A stretch of 64,000 nt of DNA from NCBI GenBank assembly GCA_029721435.1, contig CM056574.1, positions 71,281,501 through 71,345,500 of the forward strand, in the 5' to 3' direction. Below the pieces are notes generated by a model that was given only the letters and a program-made list of their open reading frames with translations, was not told the DNA's origin and did no database searches. Of this stretch, positions 47,041 to 58,439 are shown piece by piece. Within the stretch, counting starts at the first letter, position 1, and each line of letters starts with the position of its first letter. The position numbers were made by a program, and so were the translations under genes. This DNA is from Gymnothorax reevesii (lineage: Eukaryota; Chordata; Actinopteri; Anguilliformes; Muraenidae).

Positions 47041-48077
47041 ACGCTGACTCAAACCACGCTGCCTGGGACACCCTCAGCCTTCATTAATCAGGTGCATGCG
47101 TTCTTGATTGGTTGCCTAATTATTTTGCTAACTTGGGTATAATTGTGGTTGAATACATTTTTCAAATTGTAATGAGATTACATATACTTGTCCCGTCAAT
47201 TAAATGTGTGAAATTCATCCTTAATCGATTCATCTGTGGTAAAGCAAGTAGGCACAACTTGTTCACTATGATAAGACTCCAACAGCAGTCATAATATAGA
47301 TCTAAGGTGTAGTGAATCAGGTGTACTTAAATAATACCCTCACATTGTATTCTATTCTCTCCCTCATACACTGGAGAGGAAACCTGCACCTGACCACACT
47401 GCTGAGGAAACCAGCACCTGACCACGCTGCCGTAGACAGGACCCCGAGGTTTCGGACCATGCTGCCGCAAACTCCTGTGCTAGAAGACTTCTGCACAAGA
47501 CAACCCACCCCAATAATGTCGCTCATCATACAGCTCATTGTTGTAGAATTCAAAAGGACTTGTGCCATGGATAATAATGGCATTCACATGCGACTGATTC
47601 ACGACAGCCAAACATGCCAACAAATCTGAGCTGTTATGTTCGTGACTCTTAAGTAGCAGGGCCTGTACTTAGTGATAGGCCATGAACATGATCTATTTAT
47701 TTATTTATTAAATGTTTCTTTGACATTTCTTGCCTGTTCTTTTCTCTTATACATAGCCGATCACTAACAGCGAGTCTTCTGCATCTCAAACACAAATAAC
47801 CTTCCAGTGCCGGTCATTGACAGATGACATTGGGCCTCAAGAGTCTGGGTCTGTCCAAGGTTTCTACCACTTAACTAGGGGGTTTTTCCTTGCCACTGTC
47901 GCCTCTACGGCTTGCTCTCTTGGTCTCTGGCCTGGTGTCTGTGTGAAGTTGTTGTTGTTGTAGTTGTAGATATTTTGTCATGAGAAATTCATTTGCCATT
48001 ACTCTTGTAATTTCCTTTTTTTACTATTTCACTGTAAAGTTGACAAGTTGACCTCATCATTCGTAGTCCGTTGGGTC
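47041..48077 (+). other. interior of LTR element; includes a common fish repeat motif
   Basis: No env recognised. At 47836-47905 the sequence GAGTCTGGGTCTGTCCAAGG ... GTTTTTCCTTGCCACTGTCG matches a motif I recall as widely dispersed in teleost genomes. A (GTT)n tract follows at 47951-47965. A TTTA tract lies at 47694-47708. Confidence 0.5.
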
Positions 48078-48090
48078 AAAAAGGAGGGAC
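48078..48090 (+). promoter_or_regulatory. polypurine tract
   Basis: AAAAAGGAGGGAC immediately precedes the TG of the 3' LTR, the standard position for the primer of plus-strand DNA synthesis. Confidence 0.85.
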
Positions 48091-48482
48091 TGTTGAGAAA
48101 CAGGATTTTTTGGGTGTTGGCAATATGAGGTGAGCCATAGACGGTTTCATCAATGGGTCATGAATGTGTATTAGGAGATAAAGTAAAGCCATCAGGTCCG
48201 GCAGGACATATCGCCTATTTGCGACTTCCAGCTGGGATCTCCGTTTGTCTTCAGTTCTGACAGGACAATAGGCACTAGCACCTTTTAGTTGGAGGTTCCC
48301 TATGCCCACATATGGAGCTCACTTCCAGGGGTTGGGAATCTATTGAACCAATTAAGTTGGGTGGTTCAGGAGAGGCCCAATTGTAGAGTATTGCTTTTTA
48401 TCAATGTACTTTAACATGTATAAAGTTTCTTACAAAATGAAGGAATTTTAGAACTTTGCATCACACTGCTGTTCTCACGGCT
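48091..48482 (+). repeat. 3' LTR, truncated and internally deleted
   Basis: Begins TGTTGAGAAACAGG and matches the 5' LTR up to TTCTCACGG, then loses about 90 bp of its right end, including AATAAA. About 65 bp are also missing inside, between ATCAATGT and ACTTTAAC; that segment in the 5' LTR holds the CCAAT box and the octamer. Confidence 0.88.
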
Positions 48483-50966
48483 GTTCTCATGTTTGATTGC
48501 CGCATTCTGAATGTTAAGTGGCCATAGATTTGCAAGAACGCGTATTTGGCCATTTCGTGAGATGGTGATCATTTATAGCTCACATTCAAGTTTCTTCCGC
48601 TTTAATGTTTTCCACCTTGTGTATATTTTACATGCTTGAAGTCCAGGGCGATCTGAAAATTAATCTCTTTATTTTTATTTTATCATTATAGATCTCCTAA
48701 AAAAATACCACAATGAGAGATGAAATGCTGAGTTAGGATGTGGCGATGTTGAACAAGGATTTTTTTAAAGTGTGATGAGACAACCGCATGTAATTTCTTG
48801 AAACATACACACCTGAAGCGGCTTAAAACAATTTAAAATGCCGTCGGGAAGAAGCCTGAGTTTAGATTTCGCTAATTGCAGGTGCTCCGCCCTTCCCTAA
48901 ATCTGCTCCCGTTTACTTAGCCTAAATAACAATCAAGAAATTTAGCCAGTAGCCTATAACAATTAAAAAGTGATGGTAAAAAGCAGACAAACCTAACTGG
49001 GCTATGGTTTTAGATGGAAAGAATGCCAATTTGAATAATGAGCAAAAATCTTCCTCTGAATTACATCACTCATTGTAACATTTTAGGACATTATCCAAGA
49101 TAAATTTAAAACAGATTTATCAAATCAACCTGGAGTTTAAGCGTCTAATAAATACACAAGCTGGAAAACATTCTGAAAAGCGGATGAAACGTAATTGTGA
49201 GATATAAATCATCACAGTCGCACGAAATGCCATGGCAATGGGAATCGTGTTCAAGCAGTGCTGTTCCATGCACATTTAAATTTCAAAATGCAGCAATCAA
49301 ACATTTTGTCTTAATAAACGGCTCTACTCATTCAACTTGAAGAGTAAACAAATCCACCATTTGATTGCTAATCAGGCAAAGTAAACAGGAACAGGTATAC
49401 GTTTCTTAGAGTTGCCTGATTGGTTAATAGGATGACGATTTTGTTTTCCTTTGCTTGGCTCCTCTAGCCAAAAAATACTGATCTCAGTCAAGTTTTTTCC
49501 GGAAGCATTTCCCATGCCCTTTGATGTTAAGCACTTTCGTTAAGGACATCACGGGGGTCAATAAAAGAAAAGGGAAAGCTCGGATGTTCGCCCCACGGTT
49601 GCAGGTGGTGTGAAAAAACATTGATTCAGAATCGTTACACCCCTAATGAATATTAATGATTTTATGAATGCCACAAGGCTGAAAATCTGTCAAAATTGTG
49701 ATTTTCAGTAATTTGCATTTTAAGTCACAAGTAACAATTGAGGCAGAGGAAGAACATAGATTCTTGGTGTTTACTGGCATCTCACTGCATTCCTTTATTT
49801 ATATTATGTGAAAATCAAAAAAATTTAAATTTACCTTGAGGACCCCTTAATCAACGCTGAACAGTGATGAGGTACAGCTACAAATAGCCATTCACCAATG
49901 ATCATTTGTGTAACTTAATTTGGACCAACAGCTGAATCCCCTGAATGTTAGTTTCGAGATCACTGATAATATGCTCTGAAATGTGTGCATAAAATAAATG
50001 CAAGGGGTCTGTAGGAGGCCAAAATTGTTCTTAGTCCAAGCATGAGTCCCAGTTTGCCCCAATTTTTTTTGCAACATTCCCAGCCAATGCAGAGCAACTC
50101 TGGAAGGTTAAATTTATCCTGAGCATAAAGTCACACAATAGACACATTACACACACATCAACAAAACAGGCATACGCTCTCAGCAATATGATTCATACCA
50201 GGCTAAATACATGCACCATACGAGGTAACATGACAATGAAAACCAAAATTTTTCAAGTTTGCTAGTCATAACAGTACTCCATATTGCATTGGGGGCTCTG
50301 CTCTTTCTTGTCAGTCACATCTCTGACTAGCCCAGATGGGTTTTTCTTTGTGGTGACTGCCAAGTACCACAATGTTTTCAGAAAACAAAAAGAAAGAACA
50401 TCTGAATGAACCATTTCAGAGTTTTTCCAACTTCACAAGTTTTAAATACCACATATGCACAACAAAAAAGACAACTAAAATTATACGAAAGCCATACAAG
50501 ATATTTATATGCATAATTTTAAAAATTGTCAGACTGTGATACATGCCATTACCACAAGAAACTAGGTCCATAGTGATTTTTTTAGATTTTGGCAATATCG
50601 ACCAGCCCTAACATAACGTTATTTTTAAAAGTACATTTTTTTTTTTTAAATCAGTGAATACCCGTGACATATTTTCCATGGCATTAGATATCATACCATC
50701 TTCAGTTTTGTAAATATGCAAGTGAATTCAAATTATAACAGAGGCACAGAATAGATGCCAACTGACTGACCATGCAAACAACACTGTTTAGATCACTAAG
50801 GTCCAAAAACACACCTGAAATTACCACTAATCACCATTTGTGCTATTTAAAAGAATAAAATGGATATCTTCTTACTTTAAGGCCAGAAGTCGCCATTTAG
50901 ATCAGAAACGGAGAAGACCCTCATTTCCCACCCTGGGTTTGGAAGGATAAAACTTGATCGACTCAC
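48483..50966. other. no gene recognised (intron beside tbrg1 exon)
   Basis: A/T-rich sequence with no bounded transposon that I could support; a 61-codon minus-strand frame (49892-50077) has no domain. Confidence 0.3.
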
Positions 50967-51203
50967 AAATATCATGGCCTGCGTAGCCTTATGGAGCCGG
51001 AGGTACTTGAGCCGGTACTTCTCAAACTGGTTCTTACGTGAGGCTCTCCTGAATTTGGGCCAGGACTCTGCCAGGCCCAGCGGGGAGGGTAAGGGGGGCA
51101 AAGATACCCCAGAGCTTGAGCTGGAGAAGGCTGTCTGGCCAGGGGACCCCAGGAAAGAAGAGGCCGTGAACCCCCTGAGCACCTGTTGTCTCTCCTCTTG
51201 AGA
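50967..51203 (-). CDS. tbrg1: tbrg1 coding exon (conserved basic/coiled-coil start)
   Basis: A 237-nt exon (79 codons, phase 0 at both ends), GC-richer than its surroundings. On the minus strand it is entered through a pyrimidine-rich tract ending CGCAG and left through TTT|GTGAGT. The encoded C-terminal part contains NQFEKYRLKYLRLHKATQ, which closely matches the region of TBRG1 that I recall as NEKYRLKYLRLRKAAK; upstream is a Ser/Pro/Leu-rich segment (SLPPLPSPLGL). TBRG1 is a nuclear growth-regulatory protein reported to act with p19ARF/p53; that role is from knowledge of the family. The exon continues in phase into 10076-10146. The open frame runs past both splice sites (50877-51284), but the extra residues are intronic. 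The gene name is a memory-based match. The start codon is not in this exon. Confidence 0.82.
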
Positions 51204-51406
51204 CTGCGTACAAATAAGGAAAAATGCTTGAGTCCCATGGACACTCCTCACCAACCAATCACAAGGCAAAAGAATATCATTCATACAAATATATTAAAAA
51301 GACCATTTAACTAAATGGTAACTAATTTATTCCACAACTTAAAAACTAGTACTATGATTATAAATAGCCTCTCATCCTTAATTTGTAAGCATTTACATTT
51401 AATGTA

Positions 51407-51943
51407 TAGTACCAGTGAAAAGTTGGGACATACCCACATTTTTCTGACAATACATGTTATACAAAGAAATAAGCTCCCATTATTTTGGAATAAATATCTA
51501 ACTCTCAAATCCATCAAATGAACCAGCACTTGTCACATCTGCTGAGCATACTCAATTTTTTATTAATTTATTTTTTAATAAGGGCAGTCTCATGGTTATA
51601 ATGAGGCCCTGTCTAAGTTCCCTCAGGTGTGCTGCACTTGTGGTTTGATTTTCATCAACCTTTTTGCCCAATAAGTCCCAATACATCTTGACTTTAATTC
51701 GCCCATTGGAAAATGGAAAAAAAGCTTGTCTGTTTGTTTACTTTGCAAAATATGGCTTCTATGAGAATTCCAAAACTTTGCTCTCTTTTAAAACAAGTTA
51801 ATAATTCTCTTTTAATTCCTGACTTTTTACCTCTCACAAGATTCCATTTTAGATTATATAGAGAAGATAAGCCATTTAAATTTCTCAAAAGAACAGAGCG
51901 CGGTAATATTAGCAAAGTGTGTCCAAACTTTGGACCGGTACTG
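51407..51943. mobile_element. mariner-type MITE in tbrg1 intron
   Basis: TA (51405-51406) then TAGTACCAGTGAAAAGTTGG; the right side, on the other strand, reads CAGTACCGGTCCAAAGTTTG next to TATA. Such ends (AGTACCAGTCAAAAGTTTGG-like) are familiar from fish mariner-derived MITEs. No transposase. It sits in the 1.1-kb intron between 51203 and 52322. Confidence 0.6.
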
Positions 51944-52321
51944 TATATAATGTAAACAACATAAGAATTACAACCCCATTCATTCAGACCCACAGTCCAA
52001 ACACGAGCATACTACACTGTAAGCAAAATCCATGACAGACAGGAATAAATAAACGAGGAAAAGTGTGGCATAAAATAATATACTAGTGGTATCTAAATAA
52101 ACTGAACAAAAATAAGAATTAAAAATGTGAAAAAAATAAAGTAAAATCAATCTGGAGCCTGCTTAAAATTAAAACCCTCTTAAAAACAATATTCAAGTAC
52201 TTTTGTGTAAGGTCCCGAGTGATTCTAAATCAAGGTTAATAGCATTTTTACACAACTGCCATTCTGCTAAAAGGTAAATATGGGTTTCCCAACAGCACTG
52301 TCTTTCACAATGGTGACTTAC

Positions 52322-52384
52322 CAAGAGTGCAAAGACGCCATTTCTGTTCTCAATCCTCTTGAAGCGCTTGCTTCCTTTTTGAGT
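52322..52384 (-). CDS. candidate upstream exon of tbrg1
   Basis: A 63-nt minus-strand segment bounded by a good acceptor (CACTATTTTACAG) and a consensus donor (CTCTTG|GTAAGT). It is open in phase 0 (21 codons, containing KRFKRIENRNGVFALL), and its frame continues without a stop into exon 50967-51203. The splice sites and phase are the evidence. I do not recognise the peptide as part of TBRG1, whose human N-terminus I recall as shorter. It could be a fish-specific N-terminal exon, a 5' UTR exon (an ATG starts within it in another frame) or chance. Confidence 0.45.
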
Positions 52385-53142
52385 CTGTAAAATAGTGAGA
52401 GACTTAGACTGGGAGGCCATGCACACTGACCTCTGTCCCTCAGCACCAGGGCCAATCCTCAAAGCCAATTCAGAAAGTACTGAATGAGATTTGTCATTTT
52501 ATTCCCCACCCTTTCTTTGCCAACTGTTCTCCATTTAAGTCATTCAAGGGAAAGTAATACTCAACTGCTATCTGGGTAAGTGCTGCTAATATGAGAAGTG
52601 TTTGTAACAAATGTGACTATGTCCCCCACTGCAAAGATAAAATGGACTTCTTAGTGTTATAATCTTTTTATATTTACAACATGTGATGAATTCACTGTTG
52701 TGTGGTGGAAAGCAAGTCTCACCACAACTTGTGGAGGCAGGTTACTTCAAAATGGCTTCCCGCAAAATGCAAATTCTACACGTTCTATCACTGCCTGGTT
52801 CAGTACTTACAAAAATGTGGTTCCTCAAATTATTAAAACTTTTTAAAAGCATCATAGGTTTATACATTGTTAAAACTCATGAATTTACCGGCATTGTGCA
52901 TCATCAAACTCAATAAAGTTACAAAGTCACCAAAAAATGAAAGGAATCCATCAATGGTGCTTGAGATATCAAATCAAAAGCCTTGTTACAAATGCATGTC
53001 ACTGGGCTCCAATGGGGGCTGCACATTCCCAATACAAACGTTGGTGGAAAATATGAATGAAACCTGCAACAGTTCTGGAGGTATGTTCATTAACAACAGA
53101 ATGATCATTTGGCCCATCATGACCTCAGCAAGTAAGTGAAGG
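52385..53142. other. no gene recognised
   Basis: Intron or upstream sequence; frames of 77-90 codons lack domains. A further upstream tbrg1 exon was looked for and not found. Confidence 0.3.
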
Positions 53143-53660
53143 TCAACGTAATTTATTGGCATCTGCAAATCATCAGTGTAGCCCATGCTATAAAAAATGA
53201 GTGAAATGCTTTGAAATGTTCCTGATATACTGCACCATAAGTCAGGTTAGAAATGGTCAATCGCCTGTCGAGACCATGAAAAGGAGGCGAAAGTCCGGTC
53301 CGCACATTACTCTTAAACATATTGCAGGAAAAGTTCAAGAAATTCCATCAACTGGTTCTTGGGATATTGTGCTTACAAGAGTGGGACAGACAGACAGCAC
53401 AAAGTAAATATATAATTTATAGGCATCTGCATATCACGAATGGAGACCATGTCGTAAAAAAAAATGAGTGGAATGCATAAAAATGTTTGCGTGATACTGT
53501 GTCATAAGTCTAGTTAGAGGTGGACAATCACCTGTAGTGACCTTGAAAATTAGGTTAAGGTCACAGAAATTGACTGGCATTCCCCTGACACACCTTCTGA
53601 GCAAATATGAAGAAATTCCATCAACCGGTTCTTAACAAATCGCTACAAGAGTGGTACACG
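53143..53660 (+). repeat. two tandem copies of a dispersed repeat, about 260 bp each
   Basis: Copy 1 starts near 53153 (TTATTGGCATCTGCAAATCA) and copy 2 near 53416 (TTATAGGCATCTGCATATCA). Each runs through ATGAGTG-AATGC, CATAAGTC, GGTTAGA and AAGAAATTCCATCAAC to a CGGTTCTT/ACAAGAGTGG end; copy 1 also has GGACAGACAGACAGC. Divergence is roughly 25-30%. Confidence 0.65.
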
Positions 53661-54463
53661 CTCTATTGTGCAGCGGCAGGGCTTTCAGAAGTTTTTTGAG
53701 TAGGCTGCCGGTAGAATAGAGTAGGCGGCTATGGCTGGTGGAGAGTATAAGTGCTGATGATGTGAGGCCCTACAGGGGAGGTTTGGGGAAGAGTCACCCC
53801 AATAAAATTTTGAAAATTTGAGGATCTGTGGTGCATTCAGATGGCCTCCAGTCTACTTTCCTTGTCCGTTGGGGATTGTGAATTTTACATTTTTTTGGTC
53901 TTAACTTGTATATTTTTTGTGCACACTTGTCATAATATGCTAGAGTCACTGTTCAGTAGTATGCAAAAGTTTGGGCACCCCAGATCAAAATATCAGTTAC
54001 TGTCAATAGCTAAGCATGTAAAAGATGACTGCTCTCAAAAAGGCATAAAGTTAAAGAGTACCCATTTCCTTTATATTTTAAGTAAGCTTACTTTTTAATC
54101 TCCATCCATTTACAATTTCAAAATAACACAAAAGGAAAAGGGTCCAAAGCAGAAGTTTGGACACCCTATATGGTAAGTTCTTAGTAACACTCCCTTTGGC
54201 AAGTATCACAACTTGTAAACACTTTTTGGTGCCAGCCAGAGCATGACAGCTGAGCGGAGTGGAGCGTGAGTGAGCGCGGAGCGGAGCGGTCGAATTTTGA
54301 AAGGAGCGCAGAGCGGGACTTTTTTTCTAGGATGATTCGGGTGGAGCGAGGCGTTATACCGCTCCAGTTTCGCTCCGTTACCGCTCACATCACGGTCCCG
54401 ATGCATGCCCAGACATACCCTAAATGCATCGGTGTTCACTTCAATTAGGCTACAGACAGCAAG

Positions 54464-54659
54464 ATGGAGTTTGCAAAATATTTCAAAAGAGACCGAAAGG
54501 TCATACAGGTGCACTATTCCTGTCAAAATAACAGATGGTGATAAGGAGAAAGAAAGAGAATGTAACGAAATTGTGTCTGTGAGCAAAGATTCCCTGTGGA
54601 ATCTAAAAAGACACCCCTCCCGCAAACACTACGTGAGCACTCTAGCAAGAAAGAAAGAG
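54464..54659 (+). pseudogene. BED zinc-finger exon of the hAT transposase
   Basis: ATG at 54464 starts MEFAKYFKRDRK; a one-base frame change upstream of Cys is needed to continue into the frame containing RCTIPVKI, RECNEIVSVSKDS and LWNLKRHPSRKH. Cys...Cys...H-x4-H after WNLKRH is the BED-finger pattern that many hAT transposases use to bind their ends. It finishes at a good donor (AAAGAG|GTGAGC), so a spliced gene is likely in the autonomous element. Confidence 0.6.
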
Positions 54660-55233
54660 GTGAGCATTTGAATAAGGCTGCGGTTATTTTAACTTACAGT
54701 ACAGTCGCTGTTAAAACCGAAGAGACAGCGTTAGTTCACGTCCAGTTCCCTCGGACATTTCGCCCTTCTCGCCCATTTCTAACCACGATCTAACCAATGA
54801 GCCGTAATTTACCCCCAGGAATAACCAGATGTGGCTCCGCGGGACTGAATGTAGTAGGCCTACCGCTTGTTCGTTATAGAATAGAGGGCATTTTGACAGT
54901 TAGAATTACGTTTGCCGTTTTGTATTTTAACATCTTTTTTTTCTCTTGCTGTGAAAGTGGAAGTGAGAGCTTATGGGACCTCTGGAAAGCGTGTGGTTTA
55001 TCATTTCCTCGGTTTAAAAAGCCTAGCATGAACAAGAAAAAATATATTATGATATATTCGACAGTGTAATATAAGCAATTGTTTTCTTGAGGGGAATTTT
55101 TTTTTTTTTGTATTTTAAACACGTCTTTTTATTGCAGAAACTGTGTCTGCAATTCTGAGGGTTTGTGGGTAGATCTTCAGCGAATTGTGCCGCAATTGAT
55201 TTATTGGTTTTGAAAAACCATTTGCAATATCAA

Positions 55234-55824
55234 CAGTGGCGGCTCATCGGTCGTTACAAAGGGAAGCCAAAACCTCGTCCTTCAAAGCTTAATGACTTCA
55301 ACATTTTGCAGTTCACTTTTCTTTATCAGCAGTTGCTCATACGAATTGGTAGAAGGACAATCAAATTTATTTTCGATAGCAAATGACGACGCAATTTATC
55401 AATAGGCCTACGTCTTAATAAATTAGTTTGCGAGGCTTCTTTCGCAAGAAGCCACAACAGTCCATTTTCTACAATCTTAATATAGAAGAAAAGAATGCGA
55501 TGTTGCACAGTTTATTGCTTAATGAGCCTCACTAATCAATTTGCGAATCTATGCCGTTTCATGAGCTTCTTGAGCGCGGAATTTATAGCGTAGGCCTATG
55601 GAAATTTATGTCGTAATTTGTGTGTGAAAGAAAACCCCTCATAATTTCATGGTGCAATGTATAACAATGCTATCGAAAATAAATTTGACTCAATTGACTG
55701 TTCTTCTAACAATTCGTATGAGCAACTGCTGATCAAAAAAAGTAAACTGCGAAAGGTTTAAGTCATTAAGCTTTGAAGGGCGAGGTTTTGGCTTCCCTTT
55801 GTTACGGCCGACGACCCGCCACTG
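55234..55824. mobile_element. hAT MITE with perfect 8-bp target duplication
   Basis: 591 bp bounded by inverted ends CAGTGGCGG, with arm similarity of at least 100 bp (AAGGGAAGCCAAAACCTCG occurs in both arms). It is flanked by AATATCAA at 55226-55233 and 55825-55832, identical. No transposase; presumably mobilised by an unrelated hAT enzyme. Confidence 0.93.
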
Positions 55825-56598
55825 AATATCAAGAAACAAATTGGCAATATACAACTTAATAGCCTGTGAGCTTATGATCACGTTATTCTCCGAAATTATG
55901 CATTTCGGACCTGCAGAGGTGCGAGGTTGCCTCTCGCCAGGAGTCAATCTTTGTTCTAAACAGTGGGGAAATGCGTCATATCGTGATAGATTTCATAGTT
56001 GTGAATGTGATGTCAGTTTATGGTTGGGCATTTTATAGACAACTCCTGCCACGCGCTGAGCTGATCATTAATTCTTTAACAGGCTCCAGTGAGCTTAAAG
56101 GGATTATTAGGATGACAATGAATAATAAATAGAGATGTATTAAATCAGTGCCAAGTGTATCCGCTTTTAATTCCGTGAATTCAGTTTACGAAAGAGTCTT
56201 TCAGTTTTAAGTGACATTTAAGTTATTGTCCCTTAGGGATAAGATATTGAGCAGATGTTTTTATTAATTACGTTTTCCTTATTGATCGATATATGGTAAG
56301 CTTACTAAAAATAGTCAGTGTAAGGTTCCGCAAATAGTTTATTTATTATTTTTTTAATGGTGCAGTCAAGAGTCGTTTAGGTCGAACTAAATTCATATTG
56401 TACACGTCTTTTCTAGTTGCAAGCTTTGCCGAACATTATATTTGAACATCTGAATGGTTATGACAAATCATTAAAACAAATATAGACGATGCAAAACGTT
56501 TTGTTATGACAAATTGGTTAAAAATTGCCTATCAGCATTTTAAAACGAAACCGTGTGTAAATCGAAAAACATTCAAGTCGTTTCCTTAAATTAATTTC

Positions 56599-57739
56599 TG
56601 TCATGATTCGGGGTTTTGATCATGTTTTATGTGCTGGTTTTGTTTTCATGACTATCGTCTTTTATTTATTCTCTTTGGGTTTTTGTAATATTCAGGTTTT
56701 TGGTTCATTCCATGTTTCAGTTCCATTGCACTTGTCTCCCCTGTCTTGTGATCCAGTTGGTTTAGTCCGTCTTCCCTGTCTGCGTGCTCATTGACTTCGG
56801 GTGATTTAAATGAAGTCCGGTGTTTAAAAATATTCCTTCGTATCTCGTTTTCTTCCTTCAACCTACTGTTCTAATGATTAACAAGACTAAAATTTGTATT
56901 TTGTATTATAGTCTACTAACACAACTAACCATGTATATATTCGATTACTAAATTACTAATGAGCATTCTAGTTTAAGTTGTAAAGCTGCACCGCTACTAA
57001 TAGACCAATTCCCTCTTCGCAATCGCCCTGTTGTATTCTCCGCCCCTTTGCTTTCCACCGTCCTCTACCTATGTTCAGCGAGAATCTCTCGCACGTGCTT
57101 AATTACTTTCCTGCTCTTGTTATCTGTGCACGTAGAACTCCTGGACCGGAGCTGTTTAAATGTCATAGGCTGTCTGTGTGATTCCCGTTCGTATTTCGTC
57201 TCTCGCCAATTTTCGTGGTAAGGGTTTCCCTCATATGATTCTCCCAATGTAATTAGCCTCATTCCCCACAGCTGATCTCTGTATAGCATGTGACCATTCC
57301 TGTGTGTGTATATTAGGAGTCTTTTCACTCACAGCTCTTGTCAGAACGTTGATCAATATTTCATTGTGCCGAGCTTCTTGTACGCCTTTGATTATTGTTT
57401 CTCTTCTACTGGATAGTCCGACTCCGATTCTTGCCATAGCCCTTTTTACCTTTCTGGATTTTGACCTATTTTTGTATGACCACGAGTTCTGTGTTTGGAT
57501 GCCCTGTGTATGACCATTAGCTTTGCCCATCGACTACGACTTTTTGCCTATCGTTTTTGTACCTCTGCCCATCTGTCTTACTGGTTCTGACCCCTGCCTG
57601 TCTAGTCGATACTGTTTTTGGATTTCGTATTGCGGCTTGGCAATTCTTGTGTTTTCTGGCTTTGACTCAGACTCCAATAAAGGCATACGTTTTTTTGGAT
57701 TGCTGTCTCTCGCGAGTGGTTCCTGAACGATACCTCACA
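56599..57739 (+). repeat. 5' LTR of the Gypsy element
   Basis: About 1.14 kb, with AATAAA at 57676-57681 and terminal TGTTCC-free U5 ending CTCACA. Its last ~49 bp (TTTTTTGGATTGCTGTCTC onward) recur at 58391-58439 with three or four differences. Confidence 0.8.
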
Positions 57740-58439
57740 GTACGTTCTGACGACCATGGAACCAGCGAGAGATGCCAGTCTGCAAGATACGTTGGCAAAT
57801 CAGGCCGTCATGCTGGAGTCACAGCAGCAACTGCTATTAACCGTCATGCAGCACCTCCAAACCTTGATGTACCAGATGACGGACCTGGCGTTTATGGTGA
57901 AAGCCTACCAGCCTGCTCTCGCCACCAGCTCTGCAATGGCTCCTGCCCCTGCACCGGTCCCCGCCCCTACTCCTATCCATGAGCCACGCCTTCCACCTCC
58001 AGAGAAGTATGATGGGGAGCCTGGGGCATGTCGTGCATTTCGTATCCAGTGCAGACTGATCTTCAGCCTCCAGCCGAACACCTTCCCCACTGAGCGCTCC
58101 AAGGTGGCATTTATCATCACGCAACTCACTGGTAAAGCCAAACAGTGGGCAACGGCAGCCTGGGAGTCGGGGCTTCCATGTGTTCACTCTTCCACATCAC
58201 TGGAGGAGGAGATGAGACGAGTGCTCGACAGAACCAGGCACGGTCATGAAGCAGGACGGGAGATTCTGCGCATCCGCCAAGGTAACAGATCGGTTTCGGA
58301 TTTTGCCATTGAATTCCAGACTTTGGCTACCAATAGCAGATGGCAGAGAAGAACGCTCTATGACACCAGCCTGAATAGCCTTTCTGAGTGTTTTTTGGAT
58401 TGCTGTCTCTTGCGAGTGGTTCCTGAACAATACCTCACA
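56599..58439 (+). mobile_element. Gypsy LTR element, internally deleted, 5-bp target duplication
   Basis: The 5' LTR (56599-57739, TGTCATG...CTCACA) is followed after only 16 nt by the gag ATG. After about 211 gag codons the sequence passes directly into the last ~49 bp of a 3' LTR (58391-58439). ATTTC flanks both ends (56594-56598 and 58440-58444), so the deletion occurred during or after insertion, not by loss of an outer end. pol is absent. Confidence 0.9.

Larger units (their letters stand above)
44022..48482 (+). mobile_element. LTR retroelement (class I ERV-like) with open gag and collapsed pol
   Basis: Two direct repeats about 96-97% alike flank a 3.5-kb interior: the 5' LTR (44022-44572) and a truncated 3' LTR (48091-48482), which follows a polypurine tract. 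The interior has a leader, a gag frame with CCHC knuckle (45722-46804), a short reverse-transcriptase remnant (46805-47040) and non-coding sequence. Most of pol and all recognisable env are deleted. The same LTR family left a solo copy at 17801-18339, where a 4-bp duplication was seen. The RT remnant and duplication size favour a class I-type retrovirus over Gypsy. Confidence 0.85.
10147..50966 (-). other. giant tbrg1 intron of about 40.8 kb, transposon-filled
   Basis: The interval between the two recognised tbrg1 exons, bounded by GTGAGT on the exon 50967-51203 side and CCTCTAG on the exon 10076-10146 side. It contains no other convincing host exon. Its contents are listed separately: Harbinger-like, Tc1-like, Kolobok-like and hAT-like DNA elements, two LTR-element families, a satellite array, a SINE, palindromic MITEs and a CR1-like LINE. 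The extent is seen in the sequence; that it is transcribed and spliced as one intron is inferred from exon order and phase. Confidence 0.75.

Noticed and set aside
50877..51284. Single 135-codon gene on the minus strand
   Set aside because: Only 50967-51203 is exon; consensus splice sites bound it, and the outer codons are intronic.
57557..57982. 141-codon frame upstream of and overlapping the Gypsy gag
   Set aside because: It starts in the LTR and overlaps gag in another frame; the gag frame carries the recognisable protein.
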